In this document: positions 10,184 through 21,118 of the stretch, in pieces
Layout of the letters: each line of letters starts with the position of its first letter
Position numbering within the stretch: position 1 is the first letter of the stretch
Assembly (NCBI GenBank): GCA_012656075.1
Contig: JAAKBF010000001.1
Coordinates: 186,001-250,000, forward strand
Source: Phytophthora hibernalis
Taxonomy: Eukaryota; Oomycota; Peronosporomycetes; Peronosporales; Peronosporaceae
DNA: 64,000 nucleotides
Direction: 5' to 3'
Notes under the pieces: generated by a model
Database searches by the model: none
Seen by the model: only the letters and a program-made list of their open reading frames with translations
Told to the model about the DNA's origin: nothing
Position numbers and translations under genes: made by a program

Positions 10184-11230
10184 GATAAAAATGTCATAAA
10201 TATATGTTTATATTTTTATTATTAATAGCGCTAGGTATCAATACTTAAATCAAAGGCTACCGGTACTGGCAATACATCGGACTTCTGCGAAAGTTTTAAG
10301 ATAAATATGTAGCATGATGAGATTGAATTTGTTGCGATTTATAAGGCAACGGAAGTACTCCCGAGCTCGAGCGTGACGTGTGACGAATCTGTATCTGCTC
10401 TACTATTCGTCAGTTGAACATTACGTCAATTGTCAATTGGTGCAAATCACTGTACACGTCAATTGACAATTTGGCCAATCATCTTTCATCGAGTTTATCT
10501 CGTCACTAGTTTAGTTGAACTAGCTACAGGTAAAAGAGGGTAGCTCTAGCTAGCGAACCTTCAACTCAATCTCACTTCTCAATTTGCCATCGAGCTCAAG
10601 CTTCCTCTGAAAGTGTTACATGACGCGTCAAGGTGTTGCTCTGTCCTACGAATGCTACAGGGTATCCGATGGATCAGTGGGCGCGCTCCGAGGAATGCAA
10701 CCTACAATCCTTTCAAAATCTTCTTCGGACCTCCTCTTTTCTGTAGCTAAGCAGTTTTCTATCTATATGACAACTGGGGGTGAGAGGGAGAATATAGTAC
10801 ACCATGTACTGCTGAATAACGAGAACGGTATCCATTTTCCTGGTAAAACAGTATTAGAGGCCTCAAGACCCCTACATAGGAGTTTGCTTTACTTTGAGTT
10901 CATGTAATGATCTTCACTTAGATATTCCAGCTGGATTGTCCGGTATGTTCGTTAACCCTTTCGCGGTACGACAACAATACGACGGTTAGGGATGGTTTTG
11001 GATTGGACGAGTAAAGAATGTCTAAAACGATCTTTAACGTTTTAAACTGTTTAGAAGTACAAAAGTCTTCAAAACTGTTCAAAAGTCACTCTGCGGAATC
11101 CAAGTCAGTGTCGAGTCAACACTATGCACCGAGATCTTCCCTTTAGAGGCGACATTGAAAATCAAACTATGGCGACGTCAGACAGCCCCGTCGACGCTAA
11201 CCCCGGCCTACCCGTCCACTAGCAGAGTCA
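10184..11230. other. Intergenic stretch with one doubtful short ORF
   Basis: ACGTCAATTGTCAATTGGTG near 10422 and ACACGTCAATTGACAATTTG near 10455 form an inverted pair. A 95-codon ORF from ATG 10620 to TAA 10905-10907 has no recognised domain or signal peptide; it may be chance. Nothing else is supportable. Confidence 0.25.
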
Positions 11231-11611
11231 GTGCTACGCTCAAGAACAAGCCCGTCCCAATCATCACCCAGTTTAACGCCACGACGGTCGCCTCGTTTTA
11301 GCCCCTATCGCGGCAAGTCGTACTCAAACCAATCCGGGCTGACTCCACAGTCTCCAGTACTCACAAGGCGGATGAATTTCTCACCACGGTCCTCTTCATC
11401 TACACCTGCTCGACCTCCCAGCTCTCCAGGTCTGTCCAGACGTCCATGAGCCTCGCCTCTGAAAACAGGGCGCCCACGTGATGAAATCTGGCAACACTAC
11501 ACCATTGAGCGCGAAGGAGTGAAGAAACACGGGCAATGCAAGTATTGCGGCACGCTCAAGAATAACGGCAAACCCGGTGGTAACGTGCCCAAAGAGCGTA
11601 AAAATTGACCA
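11231..11611 (+). pseudogene. BED-type zinc finger fragment of a hAT-like transposase
   Basis: The frame first encodes a Ser/Pro/Arg-rich leader of about 70 residues, has a TGA near 11449, then continues in the same frame as GRPRDEIWQHYTIEREGVKK and HGQCKYCGTLKNN before a TGA at about 11609. W.HY.......G..+CKYC is the first half of a BED finger, the DNA-binding domain at the N terminus of hAT transposases. The His half of the finger and the transposase core are absent. It is a truncated remnant; the stop could be a single substitution. Confidence 0.55.
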
Positions 11612-11773
11612 TTTATTTTGAATACATACATGTACATGTCGTCTTAGATGATGCGATCACCCCTTACACGCTTACGCTTACGATCAAAATCTTCCGACGT
11701 ACAGGTAGAATGATTCGGGAACGATGTTGTGCAGCACATAATTCCGTGAGCACTTCGTTGCGATACATCGACA

Positions 11774-11917
11774 CTACCTGAACGAGTCCTTAGGTGAGGA
11801 GCCACTTGATGATTTGACAACGTCGCCGGGGGTCATCGCGCAATCCACAGCGCCAGCCGAGACGTTGCTAGCAAGCAGTGCGACCGCAGTCACCAGCAGA
11901 GCGTGATACAGACGCAT
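11774..11917 (-). pseudogene. Signal-peptide remnant of an RxLR effector
   Basis: From ATG at 11915-11917 the minus strand encodes MRLYHALLVTAVALLASNVS and AGAVDCA, a textbook Phytophthora effector signal peptide. The frame stops at 11774. One base over, the reading goes through PHLRTRS and a short charged tail to about 11650; HLRT may be the remains of the RxLR site. No WY module follows. It appears to be a truncated, frameshifted effector gene. Confidence 0.55.
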
Positions 11918-11989
11918 ATTTTGATTGTTGGACTTGCTTGAGTTGATGTGACTGTAACTGGAGAAGGCCAATTGGAAAATGAATAAGAG

Positions 11990-13290
11990 GTAGAGCGACG
12001 AGTTTCATTCGAACAGCGTCGGTCTCATCAAGGTTGCCCCTCCGTTCGCTGTTCGTACGACGATGACATTGCCCGTTGACGAGCTACATGTACAGCTGGG
12101 CCGGTGGAGCGTTGGCCAACGAACTGTTGCTACACCACGCATCACTCGCTTTTGAGCACACTATTGCCTTGCAGTCTTCCAGCCACCAGCAACGAGCTTC
12201 CAGGGCAGCATCTAATGTCACGACAGAGGCAGAACCTCGAGCGTAACGCGCGTGGGGCTCCGCCAAAGTGTCGTTTTGTTGCAGCAAGCGATCCGAGAAG
12301 GGCCATGGCGGAACTCTGTCGTCACTGCAGTCAATTCTCGCGACAAAGCGCCGAAATCATGCCGTTATCGATTCACCAAATGTAACACTCCTGAGCGTAG
12401 TTCATCAATGTACCAATGCACGACGTAAGATCACTAACTTTACACCCAGACACAAGAGCTTACAGAAAGGGAAAGCATGACAGAGAGCAACTCGTTGCCA
12501 CATCGATAAATTAGTCAATGCAAAAGAGTCCTCACCCTGATACTACCGTAAGACCGACCCTAAGTTTTTAGATTGCACCACGATACTTTACTTACGTTTA
12601 ATAATTTACGAAAGTAAAATATCATAAAACGAGTGTAACATATCATTTTACTTTCTTTTTCGTTTAGTATTAATACATGTAGAAATAGTAATTGGAACAA
12701 TCAATATATAATTACTAATTTTAAAATTAGTAAACTGCTAAAAGATTAGTCTCAATTTTGAACTATTGTACTATTTAGAGCCACATATTACACGTTTACT
12801 ATTTAGGCCACAAAACAGCATCGGAAGTGGTGTGATTCTAGCGGCGTGTACACTCGCTATAATAACTTTTAGATCGATAATATTCATTGGTAAGCTGTCG
12901 TGAAGTAGTCGTGGTGCCATAGGCTCCGCTCCACTCCGTCGATATTGGTGTCGTTTATCTTGAAACGCGATTCATGCGTTGTATCCTATTTTAATAGGTA
13001 CTTCTTTAAAATACCGTACCAGTATGGATATCTGAAAAATTCCGCGACTTTCTTAAACAAAAATGTACTCGCGGTTTTGTTTTAACGTCAGACAGGAGGT
13101 TGCCGAGTCGGCAATGCCGATCTAATCATTACTACTACATGTAGTACATTGTAGTTGACAATGACGTTTCTATCTTTCCAAAGCACTTCGTGTGCAAAAT
13201 GACAACGTAAAGCAAAGCACCCTTCGACACGACGATACAGTTCTCCCCATTTGAAACGAACATCCAGCATGGAATGCCACAATTGCGAGC
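11990..13290. other. Long stretch without a recognised gene, AT-rich in the middle
   Basis: 12000-12480 has overlapping ORFs under 100 codons on both strands with no motif. 12540-13080 is AT-rich and includes the palindrome TTACTAATTTTAAAATTAGTAA in the 12700s. A 64-codon minus ORF at 13088-13282 is unconvincing. Confidence 0.3.
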
Positions 13291-13482
13291 AATAAGATTA
13301 TGGTAGGTTACAGCTTGTCGGGCTCATATCGTGTAGTATCGCGTCCTCTGCTTGTCTCGAAAGCTGCATGGCTCCATGTGTGGCTTCACCAAGCGCTGTA
13401 TCCGCTTGCAACTGAGTCTTAGTGTCCCGCACGCTTGAATTGTAAGGTGGCAGCATCGCATCCGTAGTAGTTGCGTTCCTGT

Positions 13483-13659
13483 TTATTCGGACTCTTCCTC
13501 CTCTCTGCGCAGTGAGCCACGTGCGAATATGATGGACTCGTCGCCCATGGCCAGCATGTGTCGGGCCTTCACGCCGGTCTCTTCCACGACGTTGGCGGTG
13601 GTGCTGTCGGCGACGGCGAGCGCGAGAACGACCAGAGCAAGGCAGCTGAAGAACTTCAT
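13483..13659 (-). CDS. Small secreted protein of 58 residues
   Basis: ATG at 13657-13659 opens a complete 58-codon frame to TAA at 13483-13485. It begins MKFFSCLALVVLALAVADST, a clear signal peptide with likely cleavage after TTA, followed by VVEETGVKARHMLAMGDESI and a Glu-rich end GSLRREEEESE. The mature part would be about 36 residues with no Cys. The segment SLRREEEE loosely recalls the RxLR-EER export region but lacks the Arg two positions before Leu, so I do not call it RxLR. The frame is intact and the codons are GC-rich, unlike the pseudogenes nearby. The family is not recognised. It could be a real short apoplastic peptide or the 5' end of a lost larger gene. Confidence 0.55.
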   Translation of the reverse strand: MKFFSCLALVVLALAVADSTTANVVEETGVKARHMLAMGDESIIFARGSLRREEEESE

Positions 13660-13689
13660 TGTCGGCAGTGGGTGACGAATTCAAAGTGA

Positions 13690-14384
13690 TCTCTAAAAGT
13701 CAAAACGAGAACTGATGAGCAAACCAACCCAAGCAGACAAAGTCTTGTCACACGGGTGATGGGGGCGATTACCCCGGACGCATATAGTCACAATTTCGGA
13801 ATAGTGCTTCAAAGCTTACAAACACACAGTCATTCGGCTCCTTTGCGTCCGATTGACGCTGTCCTATCGCGCCGCACGATGCCGTGTCCAGATGTGCGGG
13901 GCGGTCCCCGCCGACAGCGACGCGGAGCCACAAATGCAGCATCTTGGCGCTCGGACTCTTGGCTGTTCCATGTGTCAGAGCACAAACAAACAGAACGAGG
14001 AAAGAGAACCAGAGCGCCTCCGGACAGAATCTTCCATCGCCGCTTGGTCCCGGGTGCCTCTCAGTCCACGACCACCATCAGAGGAGTCAGTGCGTGAAGA
14101 AACATTTGAGTGACGAGGTCTTCCTTCAAACAGCGCGAGTGCCTTGCTACCGAAGCGGACATCGGCATCGACAGCTGCAACCAAGGTGGAAATATCCCAG
14201 GTGGCGTCTGTTGCTGCAGCACCACTTCATCCTCAGCGTCTGTCCTCCACTTGGCCGCACAGTGAGAAAGCAGACATTCGAGTTCATTATGTAATGGTCT
14301 TATAAGGCGGCGACGAAGAACACTTGCACGCGCTCTCCCCATCGGAGCGGCTGCTAATAAATACGCGTCTTGCTGTTGTTGCAT
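13690..14384. other. GC-rich stretch with overlapping ORFs, no gene called
   Basis: Three plus-strand and two minus-strand ORFs of 69 to 136 codons overlap between 13756 and 14384. A minus reading RCCICGSASLSAGTA near 13900 hints at lost coding sequence, but no family can be named. Confidence 0.3.
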
Positions 14385-14455
14385 TCACTCGATTTTTCCT
14401 CCTCTCAGCTCCTCAACAGGTCCAATAAATGGACTCCAGGCTGCAAATTGCAGCC

Positions 14456-14810
14456 TCAGTGCCCTCCGTGGTAGCCAGCCTTCATTTGGAACCGCACACC
14501 GCAGTACTCGCAGGTCTGCAGGGTGTTGTGCTTGCGCGTGTCCAGTTGGATGTACTGCGCGAGGTAGCCCAACGCTCCGCCACCACCGTAACACACCGCC
14601 ACGTCTCCAACCACATGCACGGTGAGCACCTGGTCGATTCACTGCTCGACATCGCTGCAATGGCGTTTCACGTCCTCGAACGGCGTCTGGTGGTCGTAGA
14701 TGGTCAAGAAGCGCGCTTTGCAGGCGCAGCGTATTGGCTACAGCTGCAGCGGCGCGAGGGGTGCAGACGCGTGCCACAGAGGCCAAGAGCGGTGAAGAGC
14801 GACGCAGCAT
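14456..14810 (-). pseudogene. NDUFS6: Mitochondrial complex I 13-kDa subunit (NDUFS6) pseudogene
   Basis: NDUFS6 is a zinc-binding accessory subunit of NADH:ubiquinone oxidoreductase in the mitochondrial inner membrane. ATG at 14808-14810 starts an Arg/Ala-rich mitochondrial presequence (MLRRSSPLLASVARV). After a one-base shift near 14710 the reading gives TIYDHQTPFEDVKRHC, a TGA near 14640, then VAVCYGGGGALGYLAQYIQL and TCEYCGVRFQMKAGYHGGH to TGA 14456-14458. The CYGGGGALGYL and C.YCG motifs define the zf-CHCC family. It shows one nonsense and one frameshift and no introns, so it may be a retrocopy or relic; a functional copy is expected elsewhere because the subunit is essential. Confidence 0.8.
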
Positions 14811-15055
14811 GATCCTGGTCGACCGCCACTATTGCAGGAATTGTCATCATTCATCTAAAACTCTGGTAGGGAATGTATCCTCTCCGATAGTTTGGGATCC
14901 TTTTGGATTTTGAATGGAATGTGGACGTTTTCCCAAAGTGTTTAGAACAGTTCTAAACTCTTCAAAACCATCCCTTCGTCGACGGTATCCATTGTTGGCA
15001 AGGATTACGGAGCACTAAGATGGTTCGAGCATCAAGGTTAATTCTTCAGTTGGCA

Positions 15056-15075
15056 ACTCACTCTCCACTATTTCG
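15056..15075 (+). promoter_or_regulatory. Putative oomycete initiator of the 15105 effector
   Basis: ACTCACTCTCCACTATTTCG lies 30-50 bases before the ATG. It fits the oomycete initiator (YCAYTYY-like) followed by the flanking CAWTTT-type block. A very similar CTCACTCTCCAC lies before the effector at 50717. Confidence 0.5.
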
Positions 15076-15104
15076 AAGTACTTACGCTCCCAATAACATT
15101 GTCC

Positions 15105-16008
15105 ATGCATCACCACTACGTTGTACTCCTAGCTGCTGTCGTTATCGTTGCCGCTGTCGACGCTATCTCGGTTGCAACGAACTGTAAACTGCCTGCATCA
15201 ACCCGTACTGCTGCTGAAAACCACGTTGCACGCTTTTTAAGGACTGACACTATCGCAGATGAGGATAAGGAAGAGAGAGGCGTCAGCATCAAGCCGCCTC
15301 CGCCGTCGTGGCGAGCAAGAACAAGAAGATCACGCTTAAGAACGTCTTGAAATATGCCGACAAAAAGAAGCCTTCAGAGCCGAAGTTGAAATTGGACAAG
15401 GCTGGTAACAAGCTGCTCGGCAGCTCGGGTTTCAAGTTTTGGGCCGCGTACGTCCGTCTCATCCACCGGAGACATCCTGAAACAGCTATGGTTACGTCGT
15501 TGACGCGTCGGTACGGCGACGAAGCTCTGTCGATGATGCTCGAGGCTGGAATGAAGATCCCTAAAACTAGTAAAGTCGCGAATGCACTCCAGACTAAGCA
15601 GCTGGAGGGCTGGAAGAATAGCGGGCTATCTGCTGACGACGCCTTCAAGACACTTCAGCTAAACGCTGGGGTGGAGAATGTTTTAAGAACCCCAACTTGA
15701 ACGTGTGGGTCAAGTACATGGACGACTTAAATGCAAAGCTACCCCAAAAGAACAAGATATCGATGATCGAGACGTTCAAAACGAACTTCGGCGACGAATC
15801 GCTGTCCAAAATGCTCATTGCGGCGAAGAAAGACTCAGCGACGGAGAAGATTGCCACAGACTTGCAGGCTTCGCTGGTGAACAAGTGGGTACTTGCCAAG
15901 AAGGACCCCGCAGATGTCTCCAAGTTTGTGGGGACTTCCTTAGAAGGCAAGTTGTTGTATGACCAATACCTCGAAAAGTTCAAGTGGAGTTGGCCTGACC
16001 GTCTTTAG
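15105..16008 (+). pseudogene. RxLR-WY effector gene with two frameshifts
   Basis: A host-translocated effector of the WY class. ATG 15105 begins MHHHYVVLLAAVVIVAAVDA, a signal peptide; RFLR is at residues 43-46 and DKEER at 54-58. The frame shifts near 15290 into KKITLKNVLKYADKKKPSE, then FKFWAAYVRL and RYGDEALSMML (first WY module). A second shift near 15685, at the T4/A-rich site, leads to NLNVWVKYMDDLNAKL and MIETFKTNFGDESLSKML (second module) and ends at TAG 16006-16008. Relative to the paralogue at 50717 it lacks about half of the modules and has a small deletion after KKPSE. With two shifts it is probably inactive, giving only a roughly 80-residue secreted peptide, but each shift is one base and could be checked. 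Confidence 0.85.
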
Positions 16009-17005
16009 ATCGTTGAGCTTGATCGTTGAGCTTCTCTACAGTATTCGCCAACTTTACGTGCAGAACACCAATTTTTGTTGTTGGAATTGATTTTATTGTT
16101 ACATGGGTTCTACTCAAAACTGCATTGGGCGATTGGTTGAATCTAAATGCCATGCAATGGCCAGTAGCCCAAATCGGACTGCCGAATTCACACTAAGTCC
16201 GAACCGTACTTACTGTGACACATGTGCCGCTTTGGACGACTTCGCAAATCACTTGTAATTTGTATGTGTCGGTTAAGCGAACCGCGCAATACCGGTACAT
16301 GGACAGCGACCGGCAAATCACCCCGACAATAAAATACGCCTGAAGAGAGACCGGCAAATGCGCCACCTTATGAACGGCATCCAACATAGTTATTTGAAAA
16401 CGACAGCAAAACACGCCATATTTAATTAGGAGGTTATAATTGGATAAAATTTCAATCTGGCGATCAAATTTTGTGCATAACAATCCCAAGAAAATCGGTA
16501 ATGTACATAATCCAACCCACAAAGTGCAAAAACGCGGAAAATGTATCTCCAGTTGCTCTTTTGTCCGTATCAAAATCGATGCATTCTAATTATATAGGAC
16601 TTCATTATGGTGAATTGTGACGGCTACGGAATCTTCATTTGGGCGTTGTGACGTTAAAACAAAACCGCGACTAAGCAATCAACACACGGTTAAAACCGCA
16701 AGGACCGGGAGCGCCGTTTAAGACAAATTGCGTTCAAACCGAGTACATATTGACAAAACCCGGCATGATTTGATACCTGTAGGCCAGCATTGTAGCAGCC
16801 ATTCATTTAATTTTGTAAAAATATGATTGGCTTAAATCTTTGATTAATTTTCCTAGTACAAAGCCCCAAATTTCATCGATAAGATGGCCCCCACTCGAAT
16901 TGTCTATACTAAATGATGCGCCGCTTTTGGGGGGTTAGGAGGTCGTCTATTTGTGTTTTGGTAAGAAACTATAGAGTCCTGGTATCGCTGGAGGCTATGC
17001 CTTAT
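16009..17005. other. Intergenic stretch, no gene called
   Basis: A 126-codon minus ORF at 16193-16573 has no recognised motif and ordinary AT content. The phrase ATGATGCGCC followed by CTTT recurs near 16911 and 17286, suggesting a short repeat. Nothing else is supported. Confidence 0.3.
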
Positions 17006-17009
17006 TGAT

Positions 17010-17992
17010 AATCCTTTCTGTGGTGCGTTTTCACGATGTTGAGCAGCTCGTCTTGTATGCGTAAAATAGAGGCTACAGGCACGTTGTCGGGACGAAGTAC
17101 CTCATTCGAATAGTGCTCCATTTGACGCAACTTGAGCAAGGATGCGACTGTTTTGTGTAGTTGTTGTGCATGGTCTTCCACACAGTTGATGCAGTATCCA
17201 CCACGCTCGCACCGAAGCTCTAGCTTGCTTTTGCAGATTTTAAAGCTGCTGGCGATCCTTGTACTATGAGCCTGACCATAGACAGATGATGCGCCACTTT
17301 CGAAGGGACTTCATGTCGTTGATACACCAATTTGTTAGTCGTTGGAATTGTCATCAAAGTGTTAAGCCAGATATTGTTGGACGATATTACTGTTACCGAG
17401 CTTAGACAGCATTGCTTGTTATTTGGTGATACTAAACAGGTCGGGTGTCATCGCGCATAAATCTTGAAACTCGACAGGTGCTGGACGTTTGATATGCTCT
17501 CTCTATGCAGGTCAAGTCGTGGACGATTTAAAAACAAACCTGCTCAAAATGGACAAGATATCGATTGTCGACACGTTCAAACAGACTTCGGCGACGAAGC
17601 CATGTTCAAAATGCTCTTTCGGCGCATGTCTTCTCGTCCAGTTCAGAATTGCGTTCAGTGGCCGGCTTCGCGCCTCTACTCACACATGTCAAGAATTCGT
17701 GCAAAACTTCCTGTAACTTCGTCGCTTGCTCCCTCAGCGACAGAATATCGGCCCTCCGGCGACGCTTAAGACCTGTGGATGAACGTTTTGGTGAGACGGC
17801 GCTCTTCTTCGTGGCTGACGGCGTTCTTTTCTTCTTGTTTATCGGACTCTGGGGTCCGTTCGTTGCCTCTTCCGGTGAATATTCCATCTTGGAGCCTAGA
17901 AACTCATCGATATCTTTGTGGAAGTAACGTAGCACTCCTCCTGTCAGGTCATCACTTGGGTCGATGAAAGCTGAACCTTCTTGCAGCGTCAT
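17010..17992 (-). pseudogene. Leucine-zipper protein (oomycete bZIP/START-type N terminus) remnant
   Basis: ATG at 17990-17992 opens 129 codons. After an acidic start (DPSDDLTGGVLRYFHKDIDE) and Lys/Ser-rich linker comes LKRRRRADILSLREQATKLQ with leucines at heptad spacing, the pattern of the large oomycete family with a basic-zipper-like segment that often precedes a START domain. The frame ends at 17606, where plus-strand effector sequence begins. Further along the same strand (about 17285-17010) another coding-like segment reads KICKSKLELRCERGGYCINC and LHKTVASLLKLRQMEHYSNE, ending at TAA near 17010; this is probably the continuation. The middle seems replaced or disrupted. No START domain is visible. 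Confidence 0.5.
17489..17640 (+). pseudogene. WY-module remnant
   Basis: The plus strand reads VDDLKTNLLKMDKISIVDTF, then after a one-base shift DFGDEAMFKMLFRRM. This matches the second WY module of the effector at 15105 (YMDDLNAKL..KISMIETFKTNFGDESL), including the nucleotide stretch GACAAGATATCGAT. It is about 150 bases long, with no start or end, embedded in the zipper-protein remnant on the other strand. Confidence 0.65.
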
Positions 17993-18020
17993 GATGCTGT
18001 CGCCTTCTAGCGGTAGGAAG

Positions 18021-18656
18021 TAGAGTTGTAAAATACCTGGTTAAATACAAAAATAGCGTTTCTCACAGTTAAATGCAGATTTCTATCTGTTAAATACCGT
18101 TAAATATTCGGGCAAATGAGTTGAAATGGTGCAATGAATAAATTCGGGCTTTTGCGAATTTACAATGCTACACAAAGAAAGAGATCGCGCCACTCTGCTG
18201 CAGCAGCCTAAGTTCTTGTGCGGACCGACGCAAAGGACTGCTCTTCAAGGTCAAGAACCATAGTGCCTAGCCGCAGGTCTCGGTGCAGTTCATCTTAAAG
18301 GTGAATGCGTTTCCGTCGGAGGAGATATTAGCCCTTAATGCTAATCAAGATGCGCGAGGAAGCGAAGGCTTCATGATGCGGCACGCATAAAGCGGGCAAA
18401 TGAAGGCTATGGAGATAGTGAGCGCGGACAACGCTGCACGTGTTGCGTGTGCATCTTGCGCCATGGCCTCCTCTCACTGAGGCTCTCAGAAGAGTCCTCT
18501 TGTCTTGCTTGAAGTGACTGCATGAGCAGTTCTCGTTGAAGAAGTTCTTAATTACAGAAGTAACCGATCGTCCGGAAATATTTAACGCGTATTTAGCGTT
18601 TTTAGGACTAGAAATGTATTTAACGCTATTTAGTAATTTACTATTTTACAACTCTA
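18021..18656 (+). mobile_element. hAT-type MITE, copy 1 (636 bp)
   Basis: It starts TAGAGTTGTAAAATACC and ends TATTTTACAACTCTA, giving inverted ends of about 15 bases. The 8 bases before (GTAGGAAG) and after (GTACGAAG) differ at one position, which fits the 8-bp target duplication of hAT transposons. The interior has repeated GTTAAATAC motifs and no ORF. A second copy lies at 32052-32682. Confidence 0.8.
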
Positions 18657-18889
18657 GTACGAAGGTTATCGTCAGATGTGTTGCGACGAAGAAATTCTAA
18701 AATTTCCTACCGGTATCAAGACAGTTTGTGCGGCTCGGTGCTTACGCGGAAATATATCAAATCGAATAAATGGTTTACGGGGGTATAAGATTATGGGCCG
18801 AGTGAACTGTACAGTTGGTTGGATTTATCTAAACGGTATTGGAAGTAGGGAGGCTGCACAGTGAAATGAAATATGCACAAACACATACA
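18657..18889. other. Short unassigned stretch
   Basis: A 62-codon ORF at 18676-18864 has no supporting features. Nothing else is seen. Confidence 0.25.
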
Positions 18890-18980
18890 TAAATGCTTCA
18901 CTACCCGCGACACGTACCGATTGAGTCTCTATACATACTGTTCAGCTCCACAGAATCTCACAGTGAAGCTTTCACTTCCA
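18890..18980 (+). repeat. Copy of an effector promoter region
   Basis: CCCGCGACACGTACCGATTG through TGTTCAGCTCCACAGAATCT and CACAGT matches 21119-21210, the sequence directly upstream of the RxLR gene at 21318. Here the copy breaks off before the initiator and no effector follows, only the pogo-like transposase. Confidence 0.6.
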
Positions 18981-19227
18981 GATTACGACGAATTGATATG
19001 ACGGACGTATTGATGTGACAGCTAAGGTTTTAGTGGCGGCTCCTATACAAAAATTTTGGCCAATAAAATGCAAGCAATTTGGCTGGTCTCGAGCGCGTTC
19101 AGTGATCAAGCAGCACATTGCTCGCGTCCAGTAGTTTAGAATTCGTGATGACCATATCAAGTAGCACCGAAGAAGATACGGCGATGCGCCTGCGTACCTA
19201 GGGTGTCGTCAATGACGCTCCTGCCGA

Positions 19228-20600
19228 GTGGGTGCCTCGAGGGAAGAGGGGGAGAACGGGGGAGGCGAAGTCAGCAGTGAGGAAGAAGACAGCCAAGAAA
19301 TAAGGACTGTCGTCGCAGCCTTTTCTGTGTCTGGCGAGAGTCAGAGACTAGGCTCTCGCCGTATGACGTTCCCCAACGCTTTCAAGGTACACGTGCTCGA
19401 CGAAAGAAGCAGAGGCTGGTCGGTGACAGAGCTGCATAAGCGTTACGGCATAAAAAGCAGGTCCATCTACGCGTGGGAGAAGCAGGAGGCCAAGCTGCGG
19501 GAGGCGTGCAGCAACAAAATGTCCTCAAAGGTCTGCTTGGGAGGCCAAGGTCGGCCATGTTCCTTCCCCCACACTGAAGAGCTCGTTCAGTGGATTAAGG
19601 CAATGCGTCGAGAAGATTACCTGCTCAAGATGAGTCATGTTGTTGCTTTCGTTAGCGAGGAATACGCTGCATGGGTAGATATCTATCTTATTTCAAGCAA
19701 GGAGGCTAGTCTATATCGGCTTTTTCAACGCTTCGTTCACCGCCACGGCTATTCATTTCGACGCCCGACGAGAACCGTTCTTTCTACTGAAGATTTGCTC
19801 CTTGAGCAAGTAAAGTTTGCGCAAGGTGTCGGGGCAGCCGTAGCAAAACCTACGCACGGAGCTCTTTATTCAATGCGGACGAAACTGCCGTTTATTATGA
19901 CGAGGAACCTGGAAGCATTATCGCCGAGCGCGGCTCCTAGAAGTCTGCTAAAGTGCGCGGTCGAGCGCGGTCATCGCGCGCCAGTGTTTTGCTGGTGGTC
20001 TCTGCGACTGGTGAAAAACTGCGGCCACTTATCATCTTTAAGGGTCAGCCGGGTGGAACTGTGGAGGAGGAGTGCAAGGACTTCCAGGATATCTACGCAA
20101 CGGTACAGTCTAATGCGTGGATGGATACTCGAATTTGGCACGATCACTTCATCAATGGAGTATGGGCTGAGTTCGTTTCGACAACTCAGGCCGGCCCACT
20201 AGCACTGTACGTCGATAATCTAAAGTGCCATACCTCCAGCGCTTCCGAAGAAGAGTTTGCAAGCTGGGGGACCGAATTGGTACCCCTTCCCAAGAATACC
20301 ACAGCGGTGCTGCAGCCGCTTGATGTCGGTGTCATGGGCCCGTTAAAGAAGAGTCTGCGGAAGCAAGCGCTATCCTACGAGTTGTCCTGCATCCAAACAA
20401 ACGGGCACCTGCCTCTGCGCGATCGACTTCTTGCACTAATGAAGGTTCCAGCACGTGAAAAGCGTAAGATTGTCGCCGCAAGAGTAGTTGCGTGTAAAAG
20501 AAGATATGAAGGCATTGGCAGCGGCGTGAAGATCACCAACAAGGCGCCAAAATTCAACTTATGCCTCAATGACCCGTTCATTGTCGCTGGATTCTTTTAC
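19228..20600 (+). pseudogene. Pogo/Tigger-like transposase (Tc1-mariner superfamily), broken
   Basis: The first frame (usable ATG at 19363) reads MTFPNAFKVHVLDERSRGWS and VTELHKRYGIKSRSIYAWEK, a helix-turn-helix of the CENP-B/Psq type, then a second DNA-binding region. Near 19860 the frame shifts; the catalytic part then reads SLFNADETAVYYDEEPGS (first Asp), passes a TAG near 19949, and continues with LALYVDNLKCHTSS (second Asp) and NTTAVLQPLDVGVMGPLKK (third Asp), the DDD arrangement of DDE_1 transposases. One shift plus one nonsense codon disable it. Terminal repeats were not found; dispersed repeat copy C begins at 20604 just after the coding end. Confidence 0.8.
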
Positions 20601-20603
20601 GTC

Positions 20604-20706
20604 AGTACCTCCCCCATCTCCTTTTGTCTGATTGCTGTTCGCATTATATAAAGTTTGGAAGGATATAAGTTGTATACCCGTAGCTTATTCAACGCAGATT
20701 ACTGTA
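20604..20706 (+). repeat. Dispersed 100-bp repeat, copy C
   Basis: It begins AGTACCTCCCCCATCTCC and ends CAACGCAGATTACTGTA. It matches 537-636 and 2363-2465 in the same orientation. The position directly after the pogo-like transposase suggests it is the 3' end of that element family. Confidence 0.6.
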
Positions 20707-21118
20707 ATAGATTCTCGCACTTAGCTGAGGTGGACGACACAGGCAACACGCAGGTAATTTATGTGTTTCTACAAGACATTGTCTTCTGCAAATAAATAAT
20801 ACCGCATTTGATATCGTTTTCTTATTCTAGGTAGCTATATAGTTTCCAAGGTTTATTTTTTCAAAATCGCCCTCAATCGCACCTCCTCCTTAGCTCAGAA
20901 ATAAATTACAGAGAATTAATACATGTACTGTAGTTACTGTAGATGGGCCATCTAACTACCCTACCTATTTTTCCAAGCTGGCTGTATGCCGCTACATGTA
21001 TTAATACCGGTAACCACGTCTTCATCATCATGAACTTCTGTAATCATGCCATAACGGCAGGATTCCTACCAGGAAGGGCAGCGCAGTACAGTAAACGTAA
21101 ACGTAAGCGTAAACTTAC
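20707..21118. other. AT-rich intergenic stretch
   Basis: No gene is seen. The sequence includes the short run GTAAACGTAAACGTAAGCGT near 21091, three near-copies of a 6-base unit. Confidence 0.3.

Noticed and set aside
11650..11810. PHLRTRS as a genuine RxLR motif
   Set aside because: The residue two before Leu is Pro, not Arg, and the frame differs from the signal peptide; it is noted only as a possible relic.
13756..14294. Overlapping plus-strand ORFs of 86-136 codons
   Set aside because: Three frames overlap in a GC-rich region, each Arg/Ser-rich without motifs; this is typical of chance ORFs or shadows of lost minus-strand coding.
16193..16573. 126-codon minus-strand ORF with hydrophobic stretches
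   Set aside because: There are no recognisable motifs, its composition is like the surrounding AT-rich spacer, and it has no neighbour to support it.
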